Positions 47,203 through 59,075 of a stretch of DNA of 64,000 bases are shown here, piece after piece (the stretch's first letter is position 1; each line of letters opens with the position of its first letter). The notes under the pieces are model-generated. The model saw only the letters and a program-made list of their open reading frames with translations. It had not been told where the DNA came from and ran no database searches. The position numbers were made by a program, and so were the translations under genes. This DNA is from Allolobophora icterica (Eukaryota; Annelida; Clitellata; Crassiclitellata; Lumbricidae). Location: NCBI GenBank assembly GCA_963556255.1, contig OY744616.1, positions 7,746,827-7,810,826 on the forward strand, read 5' to 3'.

Positions 47203-48800
47203 GTGTGTATGTATCATGTGTTTATATAGATCAATTTCTGAACCTCTCGAATGCCTGCACATGAGGCTGTGTTATTGAACCAAATACACTCGACTTAGAT
47301 ACATAGAATTTTTGTCAGCCGAGTCTTAAGAAACATTACTTACAGTGGATGGAGCATTGTTCAAGGTGGAAAGCCCCATGCGCTAGAATGAGCTTGATGT
47401 GCAAATCCGAAATCCCCACGGGTAGACGAGCGCTTTCATCGGCTGACTCGATATTATACACACGAATTATACCTTTTTCCTTATCCCTTTAACTTGCAAT
47501 GCCAATTTTGAGCCTAAATCCCAAATCCCAGGGACAAGAAACAAGTTTCCTCATTTGTCGCTTCTTCCAAAACTGCTGCATCTGTAATATGCCTCCCCCA
47601 TTCTCTTAACCTTGACAATGGCCATTTTCAGCACCCAAAATGCAATGGTAAACTGGGAACGTTTTGATTCTTGATACCGCTCTGCGTACACTAGAGGCCC
47701 TTAGCGGGACTCATCTCACTCTTGATCACGCTTGACCGAGCTTGACTGAAACAGTGAAAGCTGTTGTTCGTCTATCAGTTTAACATTTGGCCAGTGAGTC
47801 ATACTATATACATGAAAATTGACAGACAGCCTGCACATTCTAAACTTTCTCTACAGTCAGAGTGACTTTGGTCGTTAGGTCTAGGACCTTGGGCTCAGGC
47901 CCGTGTTACGGGGCCCCGGGGCCCTGGAGCACTCCGTCATGTTGGGCCACTCTTCCCTTACCGTAGTTAGTTAGTTACGCACAAGTCGGCACATGTCAAC
48001 AACATGATGACGTAACCACAGAGGTAATTAAAATATCTAGAGTCTTGGCATTCCTATTACTCTAGGCTAAGTAATGTAGAGTAATGTGACTTGTCGCCGC
48101 ATTTTAATCGAAATGAATTCCATTTTTTCACCAAAAGTGGACCAGTGGGTACTGATTTTTCAAGTAAGGTACTCAGACCGTTACGACCTTCCTGCTATCC
48201 TGGTGGTCGGACGCGTCACCTATGTCCATGGGTACAACAGCGATTTGAACGGGACCTTGCCCTCCCTATTTTATTCATTGGTAGAAACTATTGTGCACCG
48301 AATTTCCTCACGAGTTTAACGCTCACGTTTTTCTCAGTCGGTCGAGGCGATTATCCGCCCTTAATGTTCACCGTACCAGGAAAAAAGAACTATTCGCGTA
48401 TTAAGCGTCAACGCTTCTGTACAGGTGGGCACGTACACAAGGAACTCATGCACCTTTAAGGTAGGCCTAATCTAAGTTAGGCACAGCTAGACGTGCATTT
48501 TTGTGTTAGACTGTTAGTACAGCTGTCGGCAATATATATATATATTCAGACATGCACAACTAATGCAACTTGCATGCAACGGCCCTGAATTATATCCAGA
48601 TATATATATCATTGTATTTATATAATATATATATCCAGATCTATCAACCAAGGCTAACAAAGGGTTTTTACACCTATTCAGTCTATATAGACTGACTAAA
48701 CTAGGCTGAATAAGTGTACGTATATTATATATTATAAAATATATTTGCACGGGCTTTGACTATATGACATACCATTTATGTTTTGCCTCATCTATCAACT
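46601..48800. other. intergenic, no gene recognised
   Basis: A (TA)n tract lies at 47170-47195, a GC-rich 'ggggccccggggccctgg' at 47918-47935, and TA-rich patches at 48530-48660. Open frames at 48086-48459 overlap in two frames and lack any domain signature. Confidence 0.4.
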
Positions 48801-49104
48801 AAAGTCTATTGTGACCGCTTTTACTCGGCCGATCGGTAGTCGCCCTAGGTTTGGGCACTACGGGAGTGAACATTGCAAAGGTTACCCATGCAAAGCGCAA
48901 TGAGTTTAAGAACCTACTGGTCATGTGTGACTGCATTGCAGGCTGTGCTACGTCTAATATGAAGGAGCTATGTCTATCGTCTCTTCCATCCCTTGCCCCA
49001 GATGCATTCGGTGTACTGCGCACTGTGAACCCATTTATGTCATTTCGTTCTCAAAACTCACCTCTTTCAAGCTGCTCATCCGCCATAGGCTGCCTCTATG
49101 TCAA

Positions 49105-49240
49105 AATTGCAACTGTAATCAAACATCTATGAAAGCGCCACTCAACGATTCAGAGGCGCTCCCGACCCAAGTCAGCTCTAATCGCTAACAAGAATAATGG
49201 ACTTCAGGCGTTTCCGGAACAGAGGTAGAGAAAGGCTGAG
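49105..49240 (+). repeat. SINE-like repeat, family A
   Basis: 'tgtaatcaaacatctatgaa', 'aggcgctcccgacccaagtc' and 'gacttcaggcgtttccgga'; close match to 38585-38760. Confidence 0.7.
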
Positions 49241-49379
49241 GCGCTAATTACGGACAGATCTTCTGGATATTGACCTGAGTATGGATTGGCTCTTTTATGG
49301 GTCATTCCGCATCGATTGTCTACGGTCTAGCCTAGATGCATTGCTGTGACGCGTCGAATAAATTTCTGGGTATTGTTTT

Positions 49380-49700
49380 GATTGTAGACTGACGTGGATT
49401 AGTCAAGAGCCCCAGTCTCCTCTGCACATGTTTCCTCAGCTAGCTCCCTTCGCCCTCTTCTCTCCTCTGATCGACTTGACTCATTTGTTCCCCGAGTGAG
49501 AACGGCGATGGCCCAGTCTCGTTCCTTTGTTACTATCTGCCCTTCCTTGTGGAAACAGCTTCCTCCTTCAGTCCGGGCGGCAGTGCTATCTGTTGGTCCT
49601 GCCACAGCTTTTAGGACTCTCGCACTGGGGGCGCCTCGGATTGGTGGGCACTGGGTAGAGGCGCTTCATAAGTTTTGAAATACAATACAATACAATGACG
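49380..49700 (+). mobile_element. LINE 3' end
   Basis: The frame SQSRSFVTICPSLWKQLP, then PSVRAAVLSVGPATAFRTL, is the C-terminal 'F...A..LWN.LP..LR' signature of CR1/L2 ORF2. The tail 'gaggcgcttcataagttt' is followed by (ATACA)n. Confidence 0.65.
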
Positions 49701-50027
49701 ATTTGGTTCGAATTTCCAGCTATGCCTAAGACGATCTAACAACAATTGATAAGCACATACATGTATACAGTAGGTTAAGCTGTTTTAATTCGTTCCATTT
49801 CGTCCACTAACATTGTATGCATTATAATAGGAAAAATCCAAGAACAGTTAAGAGAAAGTTTATACGTTAATATTACCGACAGATTCAGTGGTGGATTGAC
49901 GATTGTAACTAGAAATCGATTCTTTATCAGCAGGGTTATTTATTCAGAGTTTCAGGATAATCGTATTTTATTCAGAGCAGGAAAGTACAACGTCATTCTT
50001 AGAGTCATTTCTTCAGTTTTCTGTTAG

Positions 50028-50360
50028 TTAGAATCTATTCGAATCTAAACTAATGCAATCAAATCCCATATCAGCTGGTCCGATCAGATCCCTTCTAGGA
50101 AAACTTCTCTTGACCTCATTCGCATTCTCGTTAGCTTTCAGATCGTCCTCACCAATCTCCAAACGTTGCAGATCAACGACAAAGATTCCAATGACAACGC
50201 AGAGAAAGATCACGAACACTTGAGCATGCATCTGAGCATCTCCTCTTTTTGGGTCATTCAAACGCAGCTTCCACAGACTTTCCCACTTCGACAGACCCTG
50301 CAGGTTCTCCGAATTCATTTGGTGTCGGTTTCTCGTACAAATCCGGGCCACCTTCGTCAT
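50028..50360 (-). CDS. unidentified small ORF with one hydrophobic segment
   Basis: An ATG-started 110-codon frame; the in-frame ATG at 50231 would give 67 residues beginning MHAQVFVIFLCVVIGIFVV, which looks like a signal peptide or anchor. It is followed by an acidic stretch, a KR dibasic site and a tail ending in Asn-Arg-Phe. The short form resembles a secreted-peptide precursor, but no family is recognised and no splice evidence supports it. It partly overlaps another coding-like frame. Confidence 0.25.
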   Translation of the reverse strand: MTKVARICTRNRHQMNSENLQGLSKWESLWKLRLNDPKRGDAQMHAQVFVIFLCVVIGIFVVDLQRLEIGEDDLKANENANEVKRSFPRRDLIGPADMGFDCISLDSNRF

Positions 50361-50640
50361 AAAAATGCATAAATGTGTCGTTTTCTTTCACCTTCATTGC
50401 GATTTACTTCACCAGAGTTTGAGACGGTGTAGTTAAAAATGCCTTATGAAGTGTCTTAAGATGCCGCAAGTCATATATGTCCTTTACACGTTTTGAAGCA
50501 TCAGAGCCGAGCAGGTTCCTATAGAAGCCGAGAAGACTCTCCAGGGACCAGCACCAGTTGTCCTGGCTTATCCTGTGATCAAGAATAAACTCTTTCACTG
50601 ACTTCCTCTCGTAATTCGTCGCTGCTTTATGCTGGTCAAG
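50254..50640 (-). pseudogene. coding-like remnant of unknown family
   Basis: One minus-strand frame reads AATNYERKSVKEFILDHRIS, NWCWSLESLLGFYRNLLG, KRVKDIYDLRHLKTLHKAFL, then a stop. It continues in the same frame after the stop with TFMHFYDEGGPDLYEKPTPN and EFGEPAGSVEVGKSVEAAF before a second stop. The composition looks like real protein, but two stops interrupt it and no family is recognised. It may be a decayed gene or retrocopy, or mis-joined exons. Confidence 0.3.
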
Positions 50641-50695
50641 AACATCTGTTGGAACGCTGTGGTCTTAATCGAGGAATTCCAGCACACGATCGTCT

Positions 50696-51200
50696 TTGGC
50701 AGCAGTTGTTTCCAGTATGTTCCAAATTGTCCTTCAATCTGTTCTAAATGCTTCTGCTAGGCTCATCGCTCGACTCCCCAGGTTTGCCCATATCTCTGCT
50801 TACATGCTTGATGTCCTTCACTGGCTCCATATTGCTGCGCGCATCCGATATAAGATCCTCTTCCTTGTCTCTAAATCTCAGCAGCCTACTGCCCCGAAAT
50901 ATCTGTCGAACTATCTGCGAAAACCGCCATCTGCATCTTCTTCTCGCTCAATGCGCTCTGTAAATCGGCTTGATCTTTTTGTTCCCAGGGCTAAAACTTT
51001 CTTGGCCCAGCACCGGGCGTTTGCTGTAGTGGGTTCCACGATCTTGAATGACCTTCCCTCTGTGCTCAGGGCCAAACTAATGACTGGCTTTTCCTCATCG
51101 GTGTCGCGTTCCCTAAAGGCATTTCTGTTTCCCCGGGGCTTCTGTTATTCCGCGAGAGGCGCTTTATAAATTTCTAGATACAATACAATACAATACAACG
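50696..51200 (+). mobile_element. CR1/L2-type LINE, reverse-transcriptase C-terminus and tail
   Basis: A 150-codon open frame contains NASARLIARLPRFAHISAYM, LHWLHIAARIRYKILFLV, PKYLSNYL and FAVVGSTILNDLPSVLRA. It is followed by 'gaggcgctttataaatttct' and an (ATACA)n tail. This is the usual end of CR1/L2 ORF2. It is 5'-truncated. Confidence 0.85.
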
Positions 51201-51479
51201 TAGGCAAATTCTAGTAACCGTAGATGTGCTATTAAATATATAAAATACTGAATTTTGTATTTCTTCTTGCAGACTTTATGAGAAATTTGTTCAAATTTCT
51301 GTACTGGAAGAACTGCATGACTAAGTGAAGAAACAAACGGAATGACGCAAAACATTTAGCCATTTTTAGCACAACATTTAATCGTACACGAACGGGTTAG
51401 CTGCGTCTATGCAAAGGGTCAAGGTCGCCTAGCCACTGTGGTTTGACAGCCGCCTTCAGGCCAGATACGAGATAGTGCT

Positions 51480-51483
<4 letters not shown>

Positions 51484-51558
<75 letters not shown>
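51484..51558. repeat. (TA)n tract
   Basis: About 37 TA units just beyond the poly(A) signal of THEMIS-like gene 2. Confidence 0.97.
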
Positions 51559-51559
<1 letters not shown>

Positions 51560-51576
51560 ATATTATATAATGTGCA

Positions 51577-51582
51577 TTTATT
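51577..51582 (-). promoter_or_regulatory. poly(A) signal AATAAA of THEMIS-like gene 2
   Basis: AATAAA on the minus strand, about 100 nt beyond the stop codon at 51683. Confidence 0.6.
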
Positions 51583-51682
51583 TTATATATACAATAAATA
51601 ACCCGCTATGTGTTCTTCCTGCATTTTGAAGAACCGTTTGAAGAACAGTTTCGGCGATTATTTGGCATCATTGAAAGGGGTG

Positions 51683-52287
51683 TTAAAGCTGTGATAGAAC
51701 AAGCTGCATCTTGCTTCTGTCCCTGAAGAACTGGATGACGGGAGTGGCGATGCCGTATCTGGCCAGTTCCTCGTCGTTCATCGTTGCAAAGGTCTGTCCG
51801 TTGATGCGATTCTTTATCCAGCTGGAGATGGTCTTGCCTGGAACGTTGTTTTCTTTGAGGAAGGAAAGCATTTCGTCGACGGTAAAGTGGCTGATGTTAC
51901 CACTTGATGGTATCACGACACCAGCTGTAAAGAAAGCCACATATGGTAGACCTGTAATACATTATACCGTAATGTGATGACGTAATGTAATCATGAGACG
52001 TAATTCGAAGTTAGACAATGTAAGACATGTAACCGGATATCTAGAAATTTAATTTATGCAATATGAATGTTAATTATTGCGAAATTGCGGCAAGCAGACC
52101 TTTTTCTTGTTCTGCCTGTTCTTGTTCTTGTCACTCTTATTCTTCTAGCTCTGATTCTTGTTCTTCTTTTTCTTATTCTCTTTTCTCTTGTTCTTCTTGT
52201 ACTTATTCTTCTTGTACTTATTCTTCTTGTACTTATTCTTCTTGCTCTTGTTCTTCTTGTTCCTATTCTTCTTCTTCTTCTTTCTTC

Positions 52288-52338
<51 letters not shown>

Positions 52339-52393
52339 TTCTTCTTATTCTTCTTATTCTTCTTCTTCTTCTTATTCTTCTTCTTCTTCTTCC

Positions 52394-52424
<31 letters not shown>

Positions 52425-52438
52425 CTTCTTCCACTTCC

Positions 52439-52469
<31 letters not shown>

Positions 52470-52477
52470 CTTCTTCC

Positions 52478-52508
<31 letters not shown>

Positions 52509-52522
52509 CTTCTTCCACTTCC

Positions 52523-52553
<31 letters not shown>

Positions 52554-52592
52554 CTTCTTCTTCTTCTTCTTCTTCTTCTTCTTCTTCTTCTT

Positions 52593-52623
<31 letters not shown>

Positions 52624-55600
52624 TTCTTCTTCTTCTTCTTCTTCTTCTTCTTCTTCTTCTTCTTCTTCTTCTTCTTCTTCTTCTTCTTCTTCTTCTTCTT
52701 CTTCTTCTACTTTCTCCTACTTCAAATTGCTAATGCAGAGCTGGTAGTGTAATTGTGTACGACACAATCACGATTAGCATAATTATCATCGTTATGATCA
52801 TCATCATCATAGTGATCACGATCGAATCATTTCGGGCATGGTATTGATCATCGTCATCATCATCTTCATCATCATCATCATCGTCGTCGTCGTCGTCTTC
52901 GTCAAAATCATCATCATCATCATCGTCGGCGTCGGCGTCGTCATCATGACACTCAGTATTATGTATCACACCGCATGGCGTCGTTTCAGTTTCATGAGGT
53001 GTGAGGTGACCACCACATTTCCGCCACACAGCTTCACTTCCCAACGACTTTCAACTAGAGCTGGCGTTTATAATATTGGAAAAGCTTACCGTGTTTCGAG
53101 ACCGGCTGTCTTTTTTCAACTTCCAAGACTGCAAAGTCGATGTAGCTGTATTCGTGTGCATCTAATAAACAAATGTTTTGTTATCAGTTTCATATAGAGG
53201 GTTCGATGACCAGTTCCCTGTCTTGGAGACAAGTGCAAGATAGGGCGCCTGTCCTTACTGGAGTTCAATTTTGGTCCATATCAAGGCGTAATAACGTGTC
53301 CCACTTTCATGTGTTCTAACCTACATGTAGCCCATATACTTATTCAACCTACCAGTAAGAGTTCCTGTTTCTCCCAAGCCTACCTTTGTCTCGCGGCAAC
53401 CGATCTCGAACCTCTGAAGTTATCTCCGAAAAACTACAAGGTTTAACTAAACGCTAACAAATACATCGGTGGCCTGCGCTTAGCTTTGAAATAGCATCAG
53501 GAATTTGGAGTTTGCAGCTGTGCTTTAGATGATATTAGCTAGTAGTTTGTGTCATTTATTAACAGTTTGTGTCTAGTCGGTGCTTTTTTTGCCGGAACGC
53601 TCCGGAACGGCGTTCCGGTACATTTTTGCAGCAATTAAAATATAATTTAGTTATTTTAATAAAAGAATAATTTAGTTATTTTAATTTAATGTGACATCGA
53701 AAATTTTCTCATCGAGACCCTCCCTAAACCCGGTTTTTTTCGGGCTTCGCCCTCGATTTAGCCCTTCCATAATTGTTCAGTTCTGGAACAATTTTTTAGA
53801 AAAAAGCACTGTGTTTAGTAACTAATAAATTGTGTTTAGTTACTAATAGTTTGTAACTAACCGTCATCATCGTCATCTTCGTCCTTGAGTTGGCTATCCG
53901 GAAATGGTGGCTGTGGCCAATTCCCCAGACCGGGCGACTGTGGCGAATGGTCATTTGTAGTGGAAGATTTCCTATTGCGAGCAGGAACTGGCGGAGGTTC
54001 AACTGCTGCTTTGCTAAAATCGGAAGAAGTTCGTCATGATATGGTCCCTTAAGCGCTTTCAACGGTTCCTTTACGCTACCTGATATTCCCAGGTAGTAGC
54101 CTAACCTTTTCAGACGCATTCTCTTCTCACATGAATGATTTAATATAGCCCCGGACAACACCAAATGCACACTGTTGCACAGGGTACAAAATTACTGAAC
54201 CAGAGCAGGAAGTGATTTTATTGGGTCATCCTCTCTTTGACTGAGATCATTTTGGTTGAGATCTAAGTTTTGAAGTGGCTCTATACAAATTTGCAATTAA
54301 TGGTAACCAATCGCCTCCTCCCTCCATCTCCCCTTCCATTCTATCACCAACTTCACAATACAAAGTTACTCCTATGTAGATACACAAGAGCTATAAGAAA
54401 ACCAGGATGGTGACCTTCAAAGGTTGCCAATTTTGAAGCTACTTTAATATGTTCAATTCAACCTCTACGCGATAACAGGTGACCTTAAACGTACCTCTTG
54501 GTCGTGCAGTTAGTCGTGGCAGGTGTCCATTCATACGGCGACGATTTCATGAGTTTTTTGTATGCGCTTTCGGAGATCTCCTCCGCGCAGTTGTCGAACA
54601 ACGACATCCTCGAGGGACCCTTCGCAGCATTCCTCCCTCTCTTCTGCAGCTGTATCGTAATGTTCGTCCTGAGCGGAAGATGAAACCCTTCCCCGATGAC
54701 ATCCCCAAACAGCTTGGACACCACAACACACGGATCCGCCTCTAAAAAAGCACTGAACGTCAACATCGCAGAGGGAAGGTCATCCCGTGTGTTTGTGTAC
54801 GTATCACTGCTGTTGTACTCAACATTGAATGGAAAGGATTCGTTACCGAGCGAGCCCAGCTGGATTTCAGTCGGCTCCCTGCTCTTTCCGTGATGACGTA
54901 GGAAGCGACCCGAATGCGACGTCGGTATAAGAAAGTATTTCTCACGACAGTGCGCAAGAATCCGGTCAATGGTGGTTCTAGCGTAGAGTATCACGTGGTC
55001 GCCGGGACGCGTCATATGGTTCACTAGAATCCCGGATTGTTCAGTCCAGCCTACAACCCGAGCTAGGACCGGAAACACGTGATCGGCCGCCGCACCGATC
55101 TCCACAAGGTTGCGTGGCTCGTTCGGAAGGGTTGTGTATTCTTCGTGGCGGGGAGAAATCTGTATGTCGCAGTCGATTGGTACTAGAATTGGGGGTGACA
55201 GAACGTCCTTGACACTGTCTTCATACCTGAGGAGCCTACGCATCTCGACAAGTACTTCCGGTTTCTCCATCACAAGGACCCCTGTGTAGTTGTTCGGAAT
55301 CCCGTTCGGCAAACACGGTTGTTCCTCCAGCGAGTAGTCGACGCGTAGATTCCTCTCCACCCAGGCAGCGTCGACAAGCTCCCGTAGGGTGTAGGACATC
55401 CGATCTGGAACTTCGACAAATGATCCAGCATAGCTCGCCTGGAGTCGGATCAGCTGCGTTGTTCTCTGTACTTGACACTCAAGGAACGATCCGCCCTTTC
55501 CGTCGAAGATCATCCGGATCAATCTCAGTTCGTCATCCTTCAGGATCGTAACGGACTCAGGTCCCTTTCCGTCCGGGCTGCAGAGGATTGTATGTTCTGA

Positions 55601-55981
55601 TACACACTTAACGACGTTCGGCCATGAATCGATCAGTTCCTGTACTAAACGGAAGTGCCGTGGTTTCGCAGCCCGCGTCATTTCCTTTCTGGTCAGAACG
55701 TGGAATCGGACGTCGGGGTTTCGAGTCGATGCGGAAACCCTGACCACCTTCTGAGACACCGGATCCTCGTAGCTTAGAATGACCAGAGGGCATATGACCC
55801 TTCGGACGTCGATGACATCATCGTTGGAGAATTCCCGATTGCCGTCAGCGTCACCTTCCTCGTAGTAACCTTCTCTCACCTTGGCTCGTTGTGGCAGGTT
55901 TACTTCGCGGACGAACCTGGAGAGGGGTAGACTTACATCCTCAGTGCAGACCTGATTGTCTTGGTCAAAACCCGATTGCAT
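51683..55981 (-). CDS. THEMIS-like double-CABIT, Pro-rich, SAM adaptor, gene 2 (650 aa)
   Basis: Exons in coding order are 55981-54495, 54013-53862, 53161-53090 and 51924-51683 (1953 nt; phases 2, 1, 1; stop TAA). Donors are gtacgt, gttagt and gtaagc; the acceptor tracts cttcttccgattttag, tttgtttattag and gctttctttacag are good. I start at the ATG at 55981. Residues 1-495 hold two CABIT modules (YFLIPTSHSGRF, FHLPLRTNI, CAEEISESAYKKLM). Residues 496-546 are proline-rich, with PPVPAR (503-508) and an acidic DEDDDDD end. Exon 3 encodes EYSYIDF (Tyr551 and Tyr553 are possible phosphosites). Residues 572-650 are a SAM domain (NISHFTVDEMLSFLKENNVP, FATMNDEELARYGI, FFRDRSKMQ). Known THEMIS proteins are SH3-docked adaptors controlling receptor signalling; that role here is inferred. 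It is the cleanest model of the three. Confidence 0.88.
52270..52712. repeat. (TTC)n tract with TTCCAC and TTATTC interruptions, intron 3 of gene 2
   Basis: About 440 bp of TTC with 'cttccacttc' and 'cttattcttc' interruptions; the complement is the same purine class as 15389-15950. Upstream (52090-52270) is degenerate TTCTTG. The following 52840-52945 is (ATC)n/(GTC)n. Confidence 0.97.
53577..53812. mobile_element. MITE with 'gtgctttttt' ends, intron 2 of gene 2
   Basis: Left end 'ggtgctttttttgccggaac'; right end 'ttttagaaaaaagcactg' (reverse complement 'cagtgcttttttctaaaa'). It includes 'ggaacggcgttccgg' and AT-rich 'tttagttattttaat' repeats. A second copy, in opposite orientation, is at 61426-61693. 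Confidence 0.65.
54175..54480. other. intron 1 of THEMIS-like gene 2
   Basis: Together with 54014-54174 this is the short first intron (54014-54494). No repeat or other feature is recognised in it. Confidence 0.5.
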
Positions 55982-55989
55982 GGTTGTTG

Positions 55990-57215
55990 ACCCCAATCAG
56001 CCAATGCTTAACGCTATTTCCTCAGATATGCTTAGATTTCAGATAACCTACTTCATAGCAAAACTTTAATCTGAAAATGAAAATATTATATTATTACTAT
56101 CATCATTATTATGCATTTATTAAGCACCACAATCCAATGTCCAAGCATCATAAGATGACTCGGAGCGATTGTGGATAAGGGACTTGCTCAAGGTCCCTGC
56201 ACACTTAACCGTCTCAGGAGAGGTTCGAACCCATAATCTAGGCGTTACAAGGCGAGCACTCTAACCAATCGCGACGAGTAATTGTAACGGTAGACAGTAA
56301 CTTCTATAACGCCGACGTCTAATGTATATAACATCACCCGATGGCGCACCGAATCAAAGCCCTAATCAGGTCAATATCCAGAAGATCAGTTCGCTAAGAC
56401 ATTAACGTATTTCCGTGTTCTCATCTTGGTTTGTTGCAATCCATGCTTTGATAATTTCCACTGTAACCGTCTACATATAATACATTCAGGTGTATACCGC
56501 TTCAACCAGCAAACTCCGTAAGCCTTTAATAGCGGAAGCCCATATATTTCGTGTACGCAACTCCGCATGTATTATTGACTTGTCTTCGACTCAAGTAAGA
56601 CTCGACTAGTGAGTGCTGCAAGTTGGCACTCGATGTTTTTCTTGTCGTTGAGAGCTGTATGTGCAACGAAGCTGCAAACGCAATACCAGTGCTCAGTTAC
56701 GGGCTGAATTATGTAGGACAGCCATTGTACGTCCTGGCTTTCGATATCACAATGCATATGTTGTGCTTTGTGTATACACATCTTTGAAAACGTGTACGTG
56801 CAGCGCAGAAATTTCTGCGCAACAATAAGCAATGTCTGATTGGAACAGATAATTGCGTGGTCCAAAAACGATTTGCTGCCTTAAATCAGACAGCTTTTCT
56901 TGTCTAAAAGTCTACAGAACTACACGACACGTTGAAAATTCAGAAGAGCTACGTACTTTGCTGACTTGGTCCACTATATTCTTGTTGAGTCTTAAGTTAT
57001 GGATTAAATTAACAACGACTGCAAAGGCTGTAGAGCTGTACTAAGGGCTTTCTACGTTTGTAAGTTGGTAACTTGGACCACTGCGTTCTGGTTGAGTGCA
57101 AAACAGGTACCCGATTTAACGAAGAGTAATCATGCTACCGTATGAAGTAGACTGTTTTGTGCGTTTGACACTGCTCACTCAAGCGTTTACCAGACCAATG
57201 GCGGGTTGATGCTAA
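55990..57215. other. intergenic between genes 2 and 3, with a family B SINE at 56090-56285 (-)
   Basis: The SINE carries 'gacttgctcaaggtccctgc' and 'gaggttcgaacccataat'; its head ends near 56275. A family A-like fragment lies at 56285-56400. The rest (56400-57215) has only short overlapping frames. Confidence 0.5.
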
Positions 57216-57234
57216 AAATAAATGAGTGCTAACA

Positions 57235-57495
57235 ATTGGAGGACATATCATTACTACTACTACCATTACTATCGCTACTATTACTACTACTACAACTACT
57301 ACTACCACTACTACTCCTACTATTACAACAATTACTACTTCCATAATTACTATCCTACAACAACAACTACTACTACCACTATTACTTTCACTACTATTAG
57401 TACTACTACTACTGCTACCACCACCACCACTATACTAATATTATTATTATTACTATTATTATTACTATTATTTTTATTATTATTATTACTATTAG
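57235..57495. repeat. (TAC)n/(TAT)n trinucleotide repeat
   Basis: Degenerate ACT/TAC, then ATT, with ACC patches. Confidence 0.9.
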
Positions 57496-58170
57496 TGACT
57501 TCTGCAGGACTGGTATGCTACATTATATTCTACCTCAGCCTTTACAAGCTGCTTAATTTTACTACCTATGGTCGCCTTCCCCACGTCCTACCGTCGTATT
57601 ACCATACCTCTAGAGACCTACCCAGGCTGCTCCTGTTGCCTGTTGGTAATACCATAGTCTATCAGTCTGCTTAACTCGATCGGTTGCCTTAATTCATTGT
57701 TATATTACAATTGTATTAAGTGTTAAATCTACACGTTTGTTTTACACCTGCAACTTTCTTCTTTCGATCCTGTTTTGTGTTCAGCTTGGCTTCCAAGTCG
57801 AGTCGACTTTACATTTAAGTTGCTACACTGGTTGCCAAATTGCTCTTCCTGCTTAATTCCAAGTCACTTGTACCTGCTCGATGAGCCTCTCTACTTGATG
57901 TTTATGCTATAGCATCTGATTTGAGTTTAGTTCCGTCTCCCCTGGACGATCCGTGGGTCTAACTGTAACTGAAACTGATACAGCATCGACATAACTAAAT
58001 TATAAAGTCAAATCTTAGCTGGATCTGAGGTCCATTATCTCTTTGCCTTTACCATACATTACTCTATTATCGTACTACTGCTATAGCTTCTGTATACGTA
58101 TTTTACCAATTGCGATGTGCCAATTGGTTAATCGAATAAACGAAAATTTGATTTGATTTGATTTAGTTTC
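57495..58170 (+). mobile_element. probable LINE 3' region with (TTTGA)n tail
   Basis: Non-coding 3' region ending 'aattggttaatcgaataaac' and then (TTTGATTTGA). This terminal form is typical of non-LTR elements. No reverse-transcriptase frame was identified in it. Confidence 0.45.
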
Positions 58171-58449
58171 TGTCAGGATATGTATAATTGTATATGTAAG
58201 TTAGAGAGAGAGGCTCCATTAACTCCCTCCCCACCTCTCTCTCTGTAACATAGTCAGGTATGTTCTCAAAACTCGAATATAAGACTTCCATCGTCATACC
58301 TTGATACATTGTTAACTCCATATTGCATTAGTAGACTGCTGCATTCTTCCGATACCGGCTTCCTGCCAGAGTTTGGGTACAGGACAATTGCGATATAAAC
58401 TGATGGGTGGATGAATCGATGGATGGTTGGTGGACGAATGGATGGATAG

Positions 58450-58565
58450 ATGATGGCTTTCAGCGCAATGAGCGAGAAGAAGATGCAGATAGCGGTTTTC
58501 GCATATATAGTTCGAGAGATATTTTCGAAGCCGTAGAGTGCTGAGATTTAGAGACAAGGAAGAGG
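58450..58565 (-). mobile_element. LINE reverse-transcriptase C-terminal fragment
   Basis: Minus-strand DNA 'tcttccttgtctctaaatct' and 'gaaaaccgctatctgcatct' matches 50855-50945 of the 50696-51200 LINE. (GGAT)n lies beside it at 58400-58450. Confidence 0.6.
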
Positions 58566-58599
58566 GTAGCTGGTATGATATTCTAGATATTATCCCTAT

Positions 58600-58785
58600 G
58601 TTTTTAGCAATTTTAAGTGATATTTGTTCAATAGGGTTTCCCTTTGTGTCCACTAGAAAGTTATCCTATTCGTTGATACGTTGCTACTATGCTTACAATG
58701 TAACTGTGCTACCATGCTTAAGTTTTTGTTGTTTACTTTGGACCAATAAAGTTTATGGTCATGGTTAATGGTTATGGTTATAGGA
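58600..58785 (+). mobile_element. LINE 3' tail
   Basis: 'gtgctaccatgcttaagttt' and 'gaccaataaagtttatggtc' are followed by an (ATGGTT)n tail. Confidence 0.4.
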
Positions 58786-58959
58786 GGGAAAGGGAAGGGG
58801 GAATGAAAGGGGTGGGGAGTGGAGGGAATCGGTTACCACTACTTTGTGGGGCAGAGTTTCTTCCTTGCATACAGCGATAACTACAAGTTCAGGCCGAGGA
58901 GCCTCAGGCAATTGAGGTGCAGTGATTAAACAATGACAACAACTTCGGAATGTCACGTA

Positions 58960-58965
58960 TTTATT
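58960..58965 (-). promoter_or_regulatory. poly(A) signal AATAAA of THEMIS-like gene 3
   Basis: AATAAA on the minus strand about 110 nt after the stop codon at 59076, the same spacing as in gene 2. Confidence 0.6.
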
Positions 58966-59075
58966 GCGTCTTCTTATCGCGTTGCCTTAAATACGAAAAC
59001 AGAGTTGAAGTATAACATCCAGTGTCGGATTTTGGTCTAGAAATTGTCAGTTTATGAACATCGTTGAAAGGCGTC

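Noticed and set aside
48086..48459. Overlapping plus-strand ORFs of 77 and 122 codons
   Set aside because: Two frames of the same DNA are open, neither has a recognisable motif, and no exon signals are convincing.
54498..54893. Plus-strand ORFs opposite the CABIT exon of gene 2
   Set aside because: They are antisense shadows of a well-supported coding exon.
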